A stretch of 64,000 bases of DNA, from contig NC_044301.2 of assembly GCF_004027225.2 (NCBI RefSeq), forward strand, positions 22,663,340 to 22,727,339, read 5' to 3'. The notes below the pieces were generated by a model. That model was not told the DNA's origin. It saw only the letters and a list, made by a program, of their open reading frames with translations, and did no database searches. Shown one piece after another: positions 35,779 to 48,900 of this stretch (position 1 is the first letter of the stretch; each line of letters opens with the position of its first letter). A program made the position numbers and the translations under genes. The stretch comes from Strigops habroptila. Its lineage: Eukaryota; Chordata; Aves; Psittaciformes; Psittacidae.

Positions 35779-38700
35779 CAGCTGCACACCTATGTTTTCC
35801 TGCCTGTTATGTCTCTCAGTCATGAGAGGGAATCAACTCTCAGCTAGGTTCCCATCCATTACATTTGGTCCTTTGATTCCCAATCATGACAGAGACACAC
35901 AAGACACAATGTCTCATAATTGGTACCATAGACAGCAATTCCATATTGTTAATAAAATGAGTGTAACAACTATTATGCACATTAAGGGATGCTATAGTTA
36001 TATCCCCAAATACTACTACTCAGATTGTATGCATTTTCAGTACTGTCAGCACAGTGAATATAAGAACTAGGAAGGTTACAACATTTGATAGCAACAACAT
36101 TAGCATTAGCTATAGTTACTACATCTTAATCCATTTGATGTTGTACAAACAATTATTAGTAGCATTTTTCTGACAAACTGGTTGTCCACCTATGTACTCC
36201 TGAGGAAAATGTTGAACTTGCTACAACAGCAAGGTTCGTTCACATTACAGGTGCAATTGTCTTTTCTGCAAGATCTGGTGCTGCTCTTCCATCTCCAGCG
36301 CACAAGTGAGATGTCAGTCCTTTTCAGATATCTTCCTGGGATAATGGCATCGCCCAAAGGGGCCATAAGACATATGAGGACAGCTAGGATCTGTAGTTTC
36401 TGTAAAACACAAAACTAAAATGTAATAGTATCATTCTCTCAAATAACATTTATTCGCAGGGACATATTCCTATTTTTCTTGTCTGGATTTAATCACTAAT
36501 ACTGCATTGTCTTTTCCAGTGGCACTATATGTGGTATGATCCTTTGCTGTGTATGTTGGCAGATGGGGCACTGGGCTATCACCGTTTTAATGATATCCAA
36601 ATTTATAACAATTCTGTGGTCCTGGGCCCTCCTGTAAGTAGCCTTCTCTCCAAGATGTGTGTGCCCATTCTCTCTCTTCTGGTGTGCCCATTTGGCCAAA
36701 CCCATCTATTGTTTGTGATGAGGGTCTTCCACCATGACTTGGGAGATTTTTGCTTGTCCATCTGCAACAGAATTATACCATCGTTCTAGGGTGTCAGTTC
36801 CACAGTGGGCATCTACCCGGAACACTGTGACTCGAGTTCGTTGGACAAATGCCCAAATATCTTGCCACAATTCCTTCCCCCATACTTCTTTGGAATGAAT
36901 TTTCCAGTCATGTTTGGCCAAGTCGGGAGCCAGATAGCTAAACCATTAGCGACTGACCATGAATCTGTAAAAATATGACATCGTCCTAGTTCTTCTTGTT
37001 TAATTGCCACATATATGGCATATAATTCAGCATAGGATTATTAAAGGCAGTAGTAGTTTGTTTTAACACTCCCATATCTAATAAATCTTTAATAGTCTGT
37101 GAAATCTCTTCATGTCCTCCTGGTATACGATATTGTTTCATTGTGATTACCTTGGTGGCAGATGGGATTTGTATCGGGGGCATTTTAACTTTCCCAACTA
37201 GAACTGGCTGAGCTGATACATATGTCCTGGTTCCAAATTGATACTTACCATCAGGTAAGCATAAAGTCAATCCTTTTAAGATGTCAATTCCAATCATATA
37301 TTCAAGAATAGGAACAATCAGCAGTGAATAAGTTTGTTTTGGCAGAGTGCCAATTTTCATCTCAATTTTTGTCTGTACTGCTTCAATTTGCCACCTAATC
37401 CAGTAATCAAACCTTTTGCCCTTTAAATTTTTTAGGATTACCATAAATTAGAGAGGCCTCTGCTCCAGTATCAATGAGGGCATTAACCGTTTGACAAGAT
37501 CTATTTTTTCCAATAAATTTGAAGCTCTACATGAGGACAGTGGTCTGTCTTTGCCCATCCTTGTGCTGGAGCTTGGCCCTCATCTCAGTCCATTTTTAAT
37601 TCTCTCAATTTTTTTTTTAACACTTTAACATCCGGCCATGGATAAAGATTGGTGTACTGATCCCATCCCTTTTCATCCCCTGGAACCATTGACTCGCCGA
37701 TGGGGGGCCCTCCATTGGTAAGTGTACTGTCCCATTGAGGCTTGAAGGGGGGAGCAGAAGGTCAAATTACTTCATCCATCATGTCATCAACTTTGTCTGA
37801 GCTTGAATTGTTTACCCTTTTCACAGATTTATGCAACCCACGTTGCTTGTACAACCTCCACATTTCATTGGTGGGAATCCCATCAATCTTATCTCGAGCC
37901 ATCCCATCTTCTAGCAAGGCAGCAAACATATCTCTCTGAGAGAGTCTATTCTCTTTCATCTCGCCCCACTGGTTATCGCCTCTCATGTTTTGTATGGGGC
38001 CCCATTCCCCCAGATCTCCTAATTGCTGGATTTTTTCTATGATTTCTACTATGGGGTTTCCAGTTTCATTTATCAATAAAGTCATCATAATGCCTTTATA
38101 TGCCGGTGGTGCAGTCCTAATAATCCTGTTCCGAATTGGAACTGATAGTGGAGCCTGCAGCATAGCATCTGCATCTCCAACAAAAATAGCAGTCTTCATT
38201 CCCTCCTTAACACACTGAACACAATCCCATAAAGTATACCAAGGTCGATCTGCACTGGGCCATTCCCCTTCAGTGGGGTATTTGCTGTTACAACCTTCCG
38301 CCACCACTGCTAATAAATTAGTTCAGGATAGAAGGCATCCTGAACTAATGAGTTGGAGCTTAACATTACAAATTTTTTAGCATCATCTGGATCCAATTTA
38401 ACTCCCGAAGCCCCTAAATCATGCAACCTGATGGTCCAAGAAAGCAAAGATTCTCCAGGCTTTTGTTTGAACCTGTCCATAATGTCATTAATTTCATGCT
38501 GAGTGAAATCTTCTAAAACGTCCCGCCTAACCGGACGACCTAGAGGGTTGTGTTCCAATTTTCTTTGTAATGTTGGCTTTGCTTCAACAAACACCTCACC
38601 CTCTGAACTACTGTCCAAATTGGTTGAATCCCACACATCTCCGTCCCATTTCTCAGGGTCCCAATTCCTTCCTGCCTCCGCGATCACGGCATGCACTTTT

Positions 38701-39930
38701 TTCTGGTTTACTCGACCCCTTCGCTTTCTATATTTATATTGGGCGACCTGAACAGCCACTTTTTCTGCTACCGTTTGATAAGTGTCCAATTTATCAGTTA
38801 GTTAGTAATCGATTTTGGCATTGTAACATAACTATTTTTCCCTGCAATTCACAAACTTGTTTTTCCAAATCCATCTTCTCCCTCCGTATTCTCTCTCCCT
38901 GCTGACGCTGCTTTCAGTATGCAGACAGTAGGATCCACCCCCATCTTCCCAGAGCAATTAATTCCTCTCCTTTTTCTACTGAAACTTTTTGCAAACATTT
39001 AACTACATCAGGAGGGTTTGCCTCATTCAAACAGGAGTCCTAATTCTCACATAAACTATAACACAACCATTCAGCAGCTATGTTACGATAAGGTAATTGT
39101 TCCCAGCCAGGGGTACCCAGCTCCACCATCTTAGGAACCTTTTCCTTTATCTTAAAAAAAATGCCATTTTGTTTCATATCCTGCTGACTACACCAAAATG
39201 TTCTGCTGACAGACAGGGTATGCCACAAAAGTGACCACACACTAGCTGTATAATATGCAGAGTTTATTAAACAAGCACACTAAAGCCAGTAAGCACACTA
39301 AAGCAAGCACACTAATGTGAATTAGGTAAATATCTCTCTATATATAGTGAATAAGTACAATAAAGCAAATCAGAGATATAGGTATATAAGTAAAGTACCA
39401 GAGAGAGTTAGCAATGCATTAAATCATTACCATATAGAAAGAACAGAGATTAAGAAGAAATACATCACCAATTACCACTGAATCATCATCCAGGCCCACA
39501 CTTCCAGCTGGGAAGCCCCGTTGCAGCCGATGCCAGGAGTCTCAGGTAATTGGGAAAATTCCTACGCAGTGCATCCATCCATAGGTGAGGCTTCTCCCAT
39601 GGCCACAAGAGGGTCCCACTTTTGTACCCTTGGAAAAACAACTGGCTTTATGCCAGATCTCTAATTGTTTACTCGTGGGACTGTGCAGTTTCTCATGGTC
39701 TTGCTGTTGTCCGTGCTGAGAGCATTGGCCTGGCGCCCCAGTGCAGCCAAGTATGAAGGTCATAGAACAGCTGCACACCTATGTTTTCCTATCTCTTTCC
39801 GACAAACAAACAGTCATGATGAACATGAACATATATACTCTGCCGAATATACTGTGGCAAACAACATCCTTTGTTATGTCTCTCAGTCATGAGAGGGAGT
39901 CAACTCTCATCTAGGTTCCCATCAATTACA
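35779..39930 (-). mobile_element. ERV-A fossil (class III, ERVL-like) (right copy)
   Basis: This is the mirror of 16,245-20,393. Read on the minus strand: 5' LTR 39,930-39,199, then gag, protease and pol remains, an env-like tail, and the first ~85 bp of the 3' LTR (about 35,863-35,779), where ERV-B has inserted. At 39,931-39,935 GCAAG, the target duplication, continues straight into DHODH coding sequence. It is badly broken and older than ERV-B. Confidence 0.88.
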
Positions 39931-41461
39931 GCAAGGCTGAGTTGTGCGACCTGCTGACCAAGGTGGGTGACCCTTACAGCCAGCCCAGACCACACCACAG
40001 CTGTAGCAGTGGGTGCATCCTGTCCCCTGGCAGCACCTGCTCTGCTCTGGCTGGGTTTGCCCCAGCATGGGGAGGAGCATGGTGACACCCTGGAGTGGTG
40101 GGCAGAGCCACCAAGATGTCCCCTGGTCAGCTGCTGGCACGGGGCTTACTGGGGCACTGTATTCCAGCAAAGGGCATGTGAGCAGTGGGGCACTGCCCTC
40201 TGCTCCACTCCTGCAAGGGGGTAGTGAGCTGCCCACCCCATGGCACCGGGAGTCCCTGTGGTCCTGTACAGGTTGCATGCCCCAGGCACCATGTAAGGAG
40301 AGCAGGGTTTGCCCTTGTGCTGCTGGTGGCAGTGGGTGCATGCGTGTCCCTGATCTGGGGCAGGAGGTGTCCCCACCACACGTTGCTCTGTGCCCTGTGC
40401 GCTGCCCTGCAGGTGCTGGTGGCACAGGATGTGCTGCCCTGCGAGTGCAAGCCAGCTGTGCTGGTGAAGACTGCCCCCGACCTCAGCACACAGGACAAGC
40501 AGGATGTTGCTAGCATTGTCTGCGAGGTGAGGAGGTAGGGAGGGGAGGCTGGCGAGGAGCTGGGGTTGTGTGTCCTGCCTCACCTCCTGCAGTGTGGGTG
40601 CAGGACTGCGGTGCTCCTGGCAAGTCCCCTCTCTGAAAGGGACAGGTGGACCTACAGCTCTCTGGCTGCTGTGGGGATGGTGCCCTGGGTAGCTCTGAGT
40701 CCATGAGGGCCTCTGTGTGTTACCCAGACATTGGGGACGGTCCAGGCAGTAAGGGGCGGCTGCTTTGTCCTGGGGCACATTGCTGGGGCATGTCCCTAGG
40801 GGGGTGCTGGCCTGGCAGCCCGGAGATGAGAGAGGGGGGCTGCTCATGACACCTCTTGCTGCTGCCCCCCTCATCTAGGTGTGAATGGGCTGATTGTCAG
40901 CAACACCACGGTGAGCTGCCCCAACAGCCTCCAGAGCAGGCGGTGCATGGAGCCTAGTGGCCTCAGTGGGAAGCCCCTGTGGGAGCTCTCCACACAGACC
41001 ATCAGGGACGTGTACTCCCTCACTTGAGGTAGGGGCAGGGGCTTGGGGGCATGTGCCGGCATTGCCCGTGCTGTCCTGACCCCGCATCTGTCCACAGGAC
41101 AGGGGTGGTCACATCATCAGGGTGGGTGGTGTGAACAGTGGGCACAATGCCCTGGAGAAGATCCATGCTGGATCCTCACTTGTGCAGATGTACACAGCAC
41201 TTGTGTACCATGGGCCGCCAGTGGTGCAGGCAGTGAAGTGGGAGCTGGAGGAGCTGCTGAGGTGAGTGAGGGGCCAGGCATCTCCCCAGGGAGCCCCTGA
41301 CCCCAGCATGGCTCCAGGCAGCTGTGTGCTGGTGCATGGGCACAGTACTGTGGGGCCAAGCCACAGTGCCAGGCCAGCCCAGCTGACACACACTGTCCCT
41401 GGTTAGGGAGCAGGGCTTCAAGAACGTCATGGAGGTGGTTGGAGCAGATCACTGGTCCTGA
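39931..41461 (+). pseudogene. DHODH: DHODH pseudogene, 3' half (right copy)
   Basis: The exon pieces are as follows. 39,931-39,962 is KAELCDLLTK, resuming the exon cut by ERV-A. 40,413-40,526 is VLVAQDVLPCE, then KPAVLVKTAPDLSTQDKQD, open. 40,879-41,028 is [10 protein letters not shown], then [17 protein letters not shown], out of frame at its start and ending in TGA at SLT. 41,099-41,261 is [19 protein letters not shown] and [16 protein letters not shown]. The last exon ends GADHWS with TGA at 41,459-41,461. These cover the C-terminal FMN- and orotate-binding half of the barrel. Splice sites are largely kept. The 5' half is at 53,540-55,256 on the other strand, so the gene is split, inverted and carries further stops. 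A working DHODH would have to lie elsewhere in the genome. Confidence 0.95.
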
Positions 41462-43809
41462 CATGCTGTAGAACCAAGGTCATGCTGGAGGAGCTCTGGC
41501 CAAGCAGGGATATGTCTGATGTTTCCAGTGCTGGTCAGGCTGGGACTGAGCTGAGGTCCTGGTCCCAGCCTTTGGGAAGGGTCAGTGTTGATAGGGAGCA
41601 GGGGAGGGGCCTCCCTGCTGGTGCTACTGTCCAGGGCTGTATTTTGGCTTTCTTGTGGTTGGGCTCCCCAGCAGAAACCAGCATTGGGTAAGGCTCTGCT
41701 GGGTGGTGAGGAAGGCCCCTGAGGGGATGGCCTCTGAGGGGACAGCCCTGCAGGCTGCAGGCTGTCCTCTGCCCTGGCTCCTGCTGCAGTACTTCCCCAT
41801 GGAGGACTCGCTTTTCCTGGTGTTACTGCCAGAACTGTGGGCCAGGCAGTGTATGGGGTGTCCTTCCTACCAGGGACACGCAGCCCCTGCCGCCTGCCCT
41901 TGCTGGTGCCTGGTCCTGCACTGCAGCCTCCACAGCAGGACCTGCCCTCCTCCCTTCTCCACGCATGGTCCTGATACAGACCTTGGGCCCTGGGTCCTGC
42001 CTGAGCATCAATCAATATTTGGCTACCCTAGTCCTGTGTGTTGCTTTGGGGACACCCCTGGGGTCAGAGGGATTCAGCCCATCAGGATCAGCTCTCTATG
42101 TTGTTCCTGGTCCCTGTGGTAGAAGCCGCAGGGTAGCTGGGCTCTGGGATGAATCCACACAAAACTCACCAGGGCTTCCCTCTCAAAGACCTTTGCCTGA
42201 GGCTGGGCCCTTGGGAGGTGCTGGGTGCTGTTTCTTCCCTTTGCTGATGGTACATAGATGTTTGGAGAGAGCTGTGGTTATGCCCTGTCGCTTGTTATGA
42301 AAAGGCCCTGTTCATACCTCTGAGTAAGCTTTGCCTTTGGAGCCTCCAGTGTTGGCTGTGGCTTTACTCTGGACTCCCTGTGGTCATCCGGCTTTTCTTG
42401 AGCAACACAGCTTGACCTGGACACATCATTCCCTCTGCAGCCTCACAGCCCACCCTGCAAAGCAGGATTGCGACACAGCACCAAGCTTGTTTACAGGAGG
42501 AGCAGGAGTGCTGACCCTGCCCTCCGTGGCCCCCAGCTCATATCAGGGCTGCCTCCTGCCTGTTCCCCCATTTCTGCAGCCCTCTGCGCCAGCCTCATCT
42601 CCTAAATTTTCTGCTTTGGGCAGGTGGCGCTATTGCTGCTCTAACTCTGCTATCAAATGCCACAGCACCTTCCTGAATGCTGGCATGGTTCATGGATCGG
42701 AGCTGTCAAGCCCTGACGCATCCTGTGATGGACTCCAGCCTTCTGTGTTTCAAGTGTGGTTGCATGAGTGTGACCAGTGCTGGGCCAGAGCTGCCAAGCC
42801 CTGCATTGTTATGGGTCACAGGCGCCCCATGAGAGGGGAAGCAGCTTGCACAGTATGGGAAGGCCTCTGTTGAAGTGTCTGGGACCAGACAAATGTCCCT
42901 CTTGAGCCCGAAGGACCGGAGTGTTGGAGGGCCAGGAGGGTGCTGGTGAGACCCCCAGCAGGCCAAGCTTCAATGGCCCAGGGCTGGGGCTGGCCCCACA
43001 TGCTCCAGGTGTTTTTGGGGTGGTCTTGCTGCAACACTGGCACCCTGGGGTAGGTGAGAGGGTGGGTGTGTGTCCCCTCCCCTCCACGTTGCTCTTGGTT
43101 GTGCTCCTGCTGGAAGCAGCCTCTGCTCATCAGAGCAGGCTGATGTGCTCTGCCCAGCACCCTTGCTGCTGGGTGGCCGCATCCAGCTGGGCACTGGCCA
43201 GCAGCTGCTGCTCTGAGTTCCCAACAGGCTGGGCTGGGCCCTTGCCCTTGCTGACAAACAACTACACCAGAGGGGCCGCGGGCACCAGGATGCAGGCGGG
43301 AAGGAGTGGGTGCTTGTGGGAAGAGGATGGCTTGGCTGCGGTCCCTTGGAGCCTGCAGCAACATGGAACAGGACATGTTGCACCCCTTGGGCAGCCAGGC
43401 TGGGGCTGCCCAGGGCACTGTGGTGCTGAGTCCCACTGTGAGGGGCTGGCAGGGTGCACTCTGACGTGAGGAGCTGGCAGGGTGCACCTAGCTGTGGGCA
43501 GAGCCAGGCACAGGATGGATGGGACTCGGGTCCTGTGCCCCAGCTCCACCTGCCAGCACTGGGGTGACTGTCAGTGCCCTGTGGGGCTGGCACATGCCCT
43601 ACAGGGACTGCTCTAGGTGGTTGCACGGGGCAGTTCTGCAGGAGCAGGGTCTGGCTCTGCTTTCTGTGGACCTCAGTTGATGTCATGGCACCAGGGGCTG
43701 CAGACGGATCCCTCCCTGCATATTTGTAGCTGCAAAATCCCAGAAATTCTTGGCATGGTGCTTCCCTGGGGGCTTGGCGGGCTTCCAGGGAGCCTCTGCC
43801 AGGCCAGCT
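41462..43809. other. GC-rich stretch between DHODH and HP remnants, no gene recognised (right copy)
   Basis: This is the mirror of 12,377-14,714. Long open frames on both strands reflect base composition. The Cys-rich frame at about 42,625-42,873 follows TTTGGGCAG, a possible acceptor, but I recognise no family. Nothing else stands out. Confidence 0.6.
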
Positions 43810-45415
43810 GTGAGCCAGGCGGGGCTTTTTGTGCTCTTCCTGCTGGGAAAGGTGCTGGCTGCAGACAGCAGGGTCAGGAGGTCTGGAGCACATGGGTTGC
43901 ACCAGGGCAAGGGAGGTGGCAATAAAAGGGGTGAGGAGGAAGCCTGGAACAGCACTGACCTGCAGAAGGAGGCTGCTGTGAGGAGAGAGAGCTATGAGCA
44001 TGGGGTGAGCAATGTTGCTGTGTCCCTGCATGTGCTTGGTGCTGTGTCCGTCCTGCTTGTCCGGCTGAGGACCTGGCTGTGCTGTGGCAGGACCTGTGTT
44101 GGGGCTGGAGGTGCTCCAGGCCCCAGCACTGCAGCCTTGTCCTCCACAGCAGCAGGGTCCAGGCCTGACCCAGGCAACTTCTCCAGGCTGTCTGATGCCC
44201 TGAGCCCCCAGGACAAGGCATGAGCCTGGCCAGGGCACTGGTCTTGGTGGAGCCCAGACTGGGAGCAGGGGGCAGGAGTCCTCTGCTGAGCATGCCCTTT
44301 CTTCCCTGCAGACCTGCAATGCTGCTGATTGCTGGCCTGGCTTGGCCTGTGCTGGAGATAGCAACTGCCACCAGTACCTTCCAGGGCAAGGGTGGGAGCA
44401 CTGGAGCATGGACAAAGCCAGGGGCAGCTTGGCAGGGAGCAGGCGTAGGGCAGGGAAGATGGGACTGGGGAGGGACCTGCTGGAGGTGGGGACTCTGTCC
44501 TGGGCTGGGTCCTCTGGACCAGCTGAACCTCCTCTTCCTGCAGAGTGGAGCTGTGCAAAGCCTGCGTAGATTGAACATGGATAAGTGGAACACCTGGTCA
44601 AGTATTGCTGCAACCCGTACTACCAGCTGCGCGGTTCTGGTGATGGTGAGGCACAGGGCCTGGGCACAGCACCCAGGGATGGGGCTTGTCCTCTGCTCCA
44701 GGGGCTGCATGGAGCTGCAATGCTGGATAACACAGTCCTGTCCTGTACTCCCAGCTTCCTTGGAGGTACAAGTAGCTCCCCTACTCACCCAAGGTCGGGG
44801 GGTACAAGTACCTCCGTGCCTTCCTGGCTGCGGGGCTTTCCCCCATGCAAGGTGGGGATGTTGACTCGGGTTTCCCTCCAAAGGGACATACAAGTGTGAC
44901 GAGAATCACATGTGGGCAAGCCTTGGAGCTGGCAGGGAGGCGCTTGTCTGCAAGCCAGGTGAGAGCAGAGCAGCAGGGGCTGCGAGGAGCAGGGTGGGGG
45001 AATGACAGCGGTCTGCCTGGGCAGTTGAAGGGGCTGCTCCCTAGGGCTGCCACCAGTGCCTGCCAGTCTCAGGGGGCTCACTAGGGCCCTGCTCTGCCCC
45101 ACGCAGTGTGTGGGAAGCTGAAGAACCCCCCCCCAGGCAGATGCAGCGCATCATCAGGCACCTGCTGGCTGGGAAGGGCAGCTTCCCTTGGCAGGGCTGG
45201 CTGGTGACCTGCCACAACCTCACCATGGGGGCCACGCTCATCAGTGACCAGTGGCAGCTGACCACTGGCAGGAACATGTACCTGAACCACAGCGAGAACG
45301 CCAAGCTGGAGGAGATTGCCCCTATGCTGCAGCTCTTCCAGGGTGGCCAGGAGCAGCCTGCTTTGGCCATTGAGCACGTGGTGCTGCACCCTGGCTACCC
45401 GAAGGTTGTCGGGCA
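43810..45415 (+). pseudogene. HP: Haptoglobin (HP) pseudogene, truncated (right copy)
   Basis: Haptoglobin is the plasma haemoglobin scavenger: an alpha chain with a CCP domain and an inactive serine-protease-like beta chain. Seen here: a hydrophobic signal-like stretch (AGLFVLFLLGKVLAADS, about 43,810-43,875); a CCP exon ending at about 44,645 (VEHLVKYCCNPYYQLRGSGD) with stops at 44,567 and 44,582; a second CCP exon at 44,886-44,960 (GTYKCDENHMW); and a beta-chain exon from 45,106 (CGKLKNPPP, then IIRHLLAGKGSFPWQGW, LTTGRNMYLNHSENA, EHVVLHPGYPKVV). A C9 run at 45,126-45,134 shifts the frame. The catalytic-His region reads LTTGRN, as in haptoglobin and not in a protease. The beta chain ends at the CR1 element, so its C-terminal two thirds are lost. 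It is dead. Position between DHODH and DHX38 matches mammals. Confidence 0.88.
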
Positions 45416-45586
45416 TTGGGACAGGCTGCCCAGGGCAGTGGTGGAATCACCATCCCTGGAAGTGTTCACAAACCGTGTAGACAAGGCCCTTAGTGACGGG
45501 GTTTAGCGGTGAACTTGGCAGTGCTGGGGTAAAGGTTGTATTTGATGATCTGAAGCTCTTTCCCACCCGGTTGGTTCATGATTCCC
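45416..45586 (+). mobile_element. CR1 LINE 3' end (right copy)
   Basis: This is a 5'-truncated CR1 tail (CAGGGCAGTGGTGGAATCAC, then TTGGCAGTGCTGGGGTAAAG, then TTTGATGATCTGAAGCTC). It directly follows the haptoglobin beta-chain remnant and separates it from the DHX38 promoter. The usual terminal ATTCTATG repeats are worn away. Confidence 0.85.
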
Positions 45587-45589
45587 TCC

Positions 45590-45974
45590 CCGTGCCGGGC
45601 TGTCCCGGTGCCGTGCCCGCTCGCTTCCGGCCGCGCCCTCCAGACCCGGAAGTCCCCCGGCGTCCACGTGACCCCACACCGTTTCCCCACGCCGGAAGTC
45701 TGACGAGGGATCGGTAGCGCATCTTATCTAATGGCGCTGGACTCTATGGTGGTTGTCATTCCTATAGGTTCCGGCCTCTGTGTCTATGATGCAAGTGGCT
45801 AGAGTGGCTTTTCTCGCGGAGCACTGTAGGGCGGCCATGGCAGCGTTTGGGGAGCCGGTTTACGGTCGCTGAGGCAACCGCAAGCCGGGTCGGGGCTGTG
45901 GCAGAGCTCCGGCGCTTACTCCCCCGCTAGCGCCTACCCGCCCTCCCTGCGCGGCGCGGTAGCGCTCGGCGGCG
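45590..45974 (+). promoter_or_regulatory. DHX38: Relic of DHX38 CpG promoter (right copy)
   Basis: This CpG-rich block has ETS-type sites at 45,624-45,630, 45,646-45,652 and 45,692-45,698 and a CACGTG E-box at 45,665-45,670. It ends just before the DHX38 start codon at 45,975. It is a TATA-less housekeeping promoter by appearance. Activity cannot be judged from sequence. Confidence 0.55.
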
Positions 45975-48900
45975 ATGGCCATGGCCGAGGCGAGTGAGGA
46001 GTTGCTGCACCGGCTGGCGGGGACGAGCCCGGGCGCCAAGGCCGACGGGCTGGTGCTGCGGCAGGGTAGCGCTGCTGCTGAGCAGCACGTCTTCAAGACG
46101 CCGACACCACGGGCCTCCTTGCTGGGCCTGGACGTGCTGGTGGCCTAGAAGCAGCAGGAGCGCAAGGAGGAGGCGGCTGGTGGGAAGCGGCCCCGGGTCT
46201 CTTCCTACAAGGACTGGGAAGAGGGCCGCGACGAGGCGAGCAGCCCCGAGGAGGACGGGGATGAGGAGACCGTTCAGAGCAGCTGTGGCGCTCGCGAGGA
46301 CAGGTCGGGTCTGCGGGGTGGTGCTGGTGCTGTCGGTGGCACCAGGTGCTCCAAGGCCGTTGGATCCCCACCGGGGAAACGAGCGTGAGCATGGGGCGTG
46401 AGAACCGTCAGCGTCCGCGGGGCTGCGCCCTGTGACAGGCAAGGCTGGGGATCTCTTCGGGGTAGGACTAGGGGCACCTCTGTAGTTCTGAGGAGCTCTG
46501 GCAAAGCTATTTTGCTGGCGCCCTCCCTGGGGCGTTACGGGTAAGAGTGCTGTTAGGCGCTGTTAGGCCTGCAAATGCCAGCCATTCCAGTTGTGAGACT
46601 CCCTGCTTCCTGATGCCTGGAGGCAGTGGCCTGCTCAGAAGTGCATGTGAGAGCATCAGCAGACCTGGTGGGCTGTTAGCAAAGAATGGAAAGAGCACTT
46701 TTAGCCATAACCTTCTGCTATAGCAGAGGTAGCCAGGTATTCCTCAGCACTCTTGAGCTTTTATTCTCTCTGCTCTGCCTTTCCAGGCATTACCGTTCTA
46801 TCCATGTGGAAACACCTTCCTACACAGGGGGTGTCAGTGAGGAGTTTTGGGAACGCAGCCAGCAGCGGGAAAGGGAGCATCAGGACCATGGTGTCTTTGC
46901 CTCCTCCAAGGAGGAGAAGGAGTGAAAGAAGGAATGCGGTAGGGATTGGGACCATGATCGTAAACAGGACCGTGGTAACTGCTTAAAGACCTTTGTGCCT
47001 CTTCCTGCTTAGGGCTTGGGCTCATCTCTCAGCCTGTTTGCAGTCCTTAGCTAATGTTTGTGGTGGTTTCTGCAGCAGACTTGGGAACCTCTTTGCGTGC
47101 TGGGCACCTGATCTCACTTTCCTTTTGCAGAGGAGCAGGACAGAAGTCATTACAGCAGTAGGTCAGAGAGAGATGGCTCATTGGAGCGCAGCAGCAGGAG
47201 GAGCAAACCGGAGAGTCCCAGACATTGGCCCAAAGGTAGGAGTGGGACCCATTAGAGTTCTTGTGTGAGACGAAACAGGAAGGGACTTGTTCGTCGTTGT
47301 TGTTTCCTGCTGTTTTTGTCAGGACAAGTGTGGGTCATAAAGCCTGTATATTTTAATGTTCGTGGTTAGGGCAAACATAAAACTCCTAGCTTGACCTGGG
47401 TCTGGGAACAATCTACCAGCCGTGTGTGTGAACATCTGGCTGATCCCTGCGCAGTGGGGTCTGTTCTGGGTCTGTGTGATAGAAATTTGGTCATTTGATA
47501 ATTTTCCTTGGAATTGCCAGCCCCTTCTCTTGGGGGGGGGGGGGGCAGGCAGATGGGTACCCTCTCTCTGTGCTCCTTGCTAGAAGGTATATGGTGGTTC
47601 CTGGTCACTGGGGGGGTCACTGTTCGAACATCAGGTGCCAAACTCTATCTTCTCTGCTAGACACAGCCATGCCATCTTGCTCCAGCTGGGAGGAAGATGA
47701 TAGTGGCTACAGCAGTGCCCACCACTCACAGTGGGAATCTCCCTCACCCATGCCTTCCTGTTGAGACTTGGAGTGCAGCCACTGGCCGTCATCACAGCGG
47801 GACACAGACTGGAGAGACCGGGACAGGTATCAGTGCCTGGGGCCGAACTGTTGAGCTGCAGAAAGGGGAGGGTGTGTGTAAGAGTTGCATCTGGCTGTAG
47901 GCACCAGTTCCTCCCTCGTGCTGTTTTTCAGGTCTGTGAGGAGCAGGTACTCAGATAAGATGCCATTGCCCACCCCATCGTACAAATACAAGTGGGCTGA
48001 TGACTGGAGACACCTTGGGGCCACACCACAGCTATCCAGAGGGAGAGGTGAGGAGCCTGGGCTGAGCTGCCTGGGCTGGGCGCTGGTGGGATCCCCTTCC
48101 CCTGAGCAGCACAAGGTTGGGTGCTGTAGGATTTCCTCTGGAGCATCGGGGCCGGCGCCCGGACTGACCAGCTCGCCCCTCCAGGGCGGCGCGCCAACGA
48201 GGAGGAGGGCATTGCCTTCGAGACGGAGGAGGAGCGGCAGCAGTGGGAAGGCGACCAGGGGGTGAGAGCTGGCAGGCTGGCGAGCAGCGGTGTGGACAGC
48301 GGGCTCGGGGGTGCCGGGCAGGGCGGCGGGCGGGCTCCTCCTCGCGGCCAGACGGGGAGCGGCGGGAGCACCCGGTCCGGCCTGGGGAGCTGCAGGGGCC
48401 GGCGGAGCTCAGGGCCGCACCTCTCCCCTCCCAGCAAGCTGACCGGGACTGGTACATGATGGACGAGGGCTACGATGAGTTTCACAACCCCTTGGCCTAC
48501 TCCTCCAAGGAGTACGTGAAGAAGCAGGAGCAGCACTTGCACAAGCAGAGGCAGAAGCACATCTCGGCACAGTGGCGGCAGATCAATGAGGTAGGGGCGA
48601 GACGTGGGGTCGGCTGCTCTGAACATGTGGGGTTTGCTGCCCCTCCAGAGATGATCTTGCTGGCAGTGAAGGCTGAGCCCTTGCTGTCAGGTGGGGAAGG
48701 ACAGTGTGTGTCCTGGCCCAGGCTGAGTGAGAGCTCACAGGGAAACTATTGTTAAGTTCCCCTGGACAGTGCAACCCTGTGTCTCCTGTGTGGGGCAGAA
48801 TTTGCAGCCGGAGTGACTGTGGTGGGTCGCAGTGTCCAGGGCAGCAGGAATGTGGAGGGCTGTGCTCTTGCTGTTCTGGGGTGTGAGTTACATTGTGAGG

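Noticed and set aside
42970-44613. A 547-codon open frame on the minus strand
   Set aside because: It is the mirror counterpart of the previous frame, in low-stop GC-rich DNA, antisense to HP. No support for a gene.
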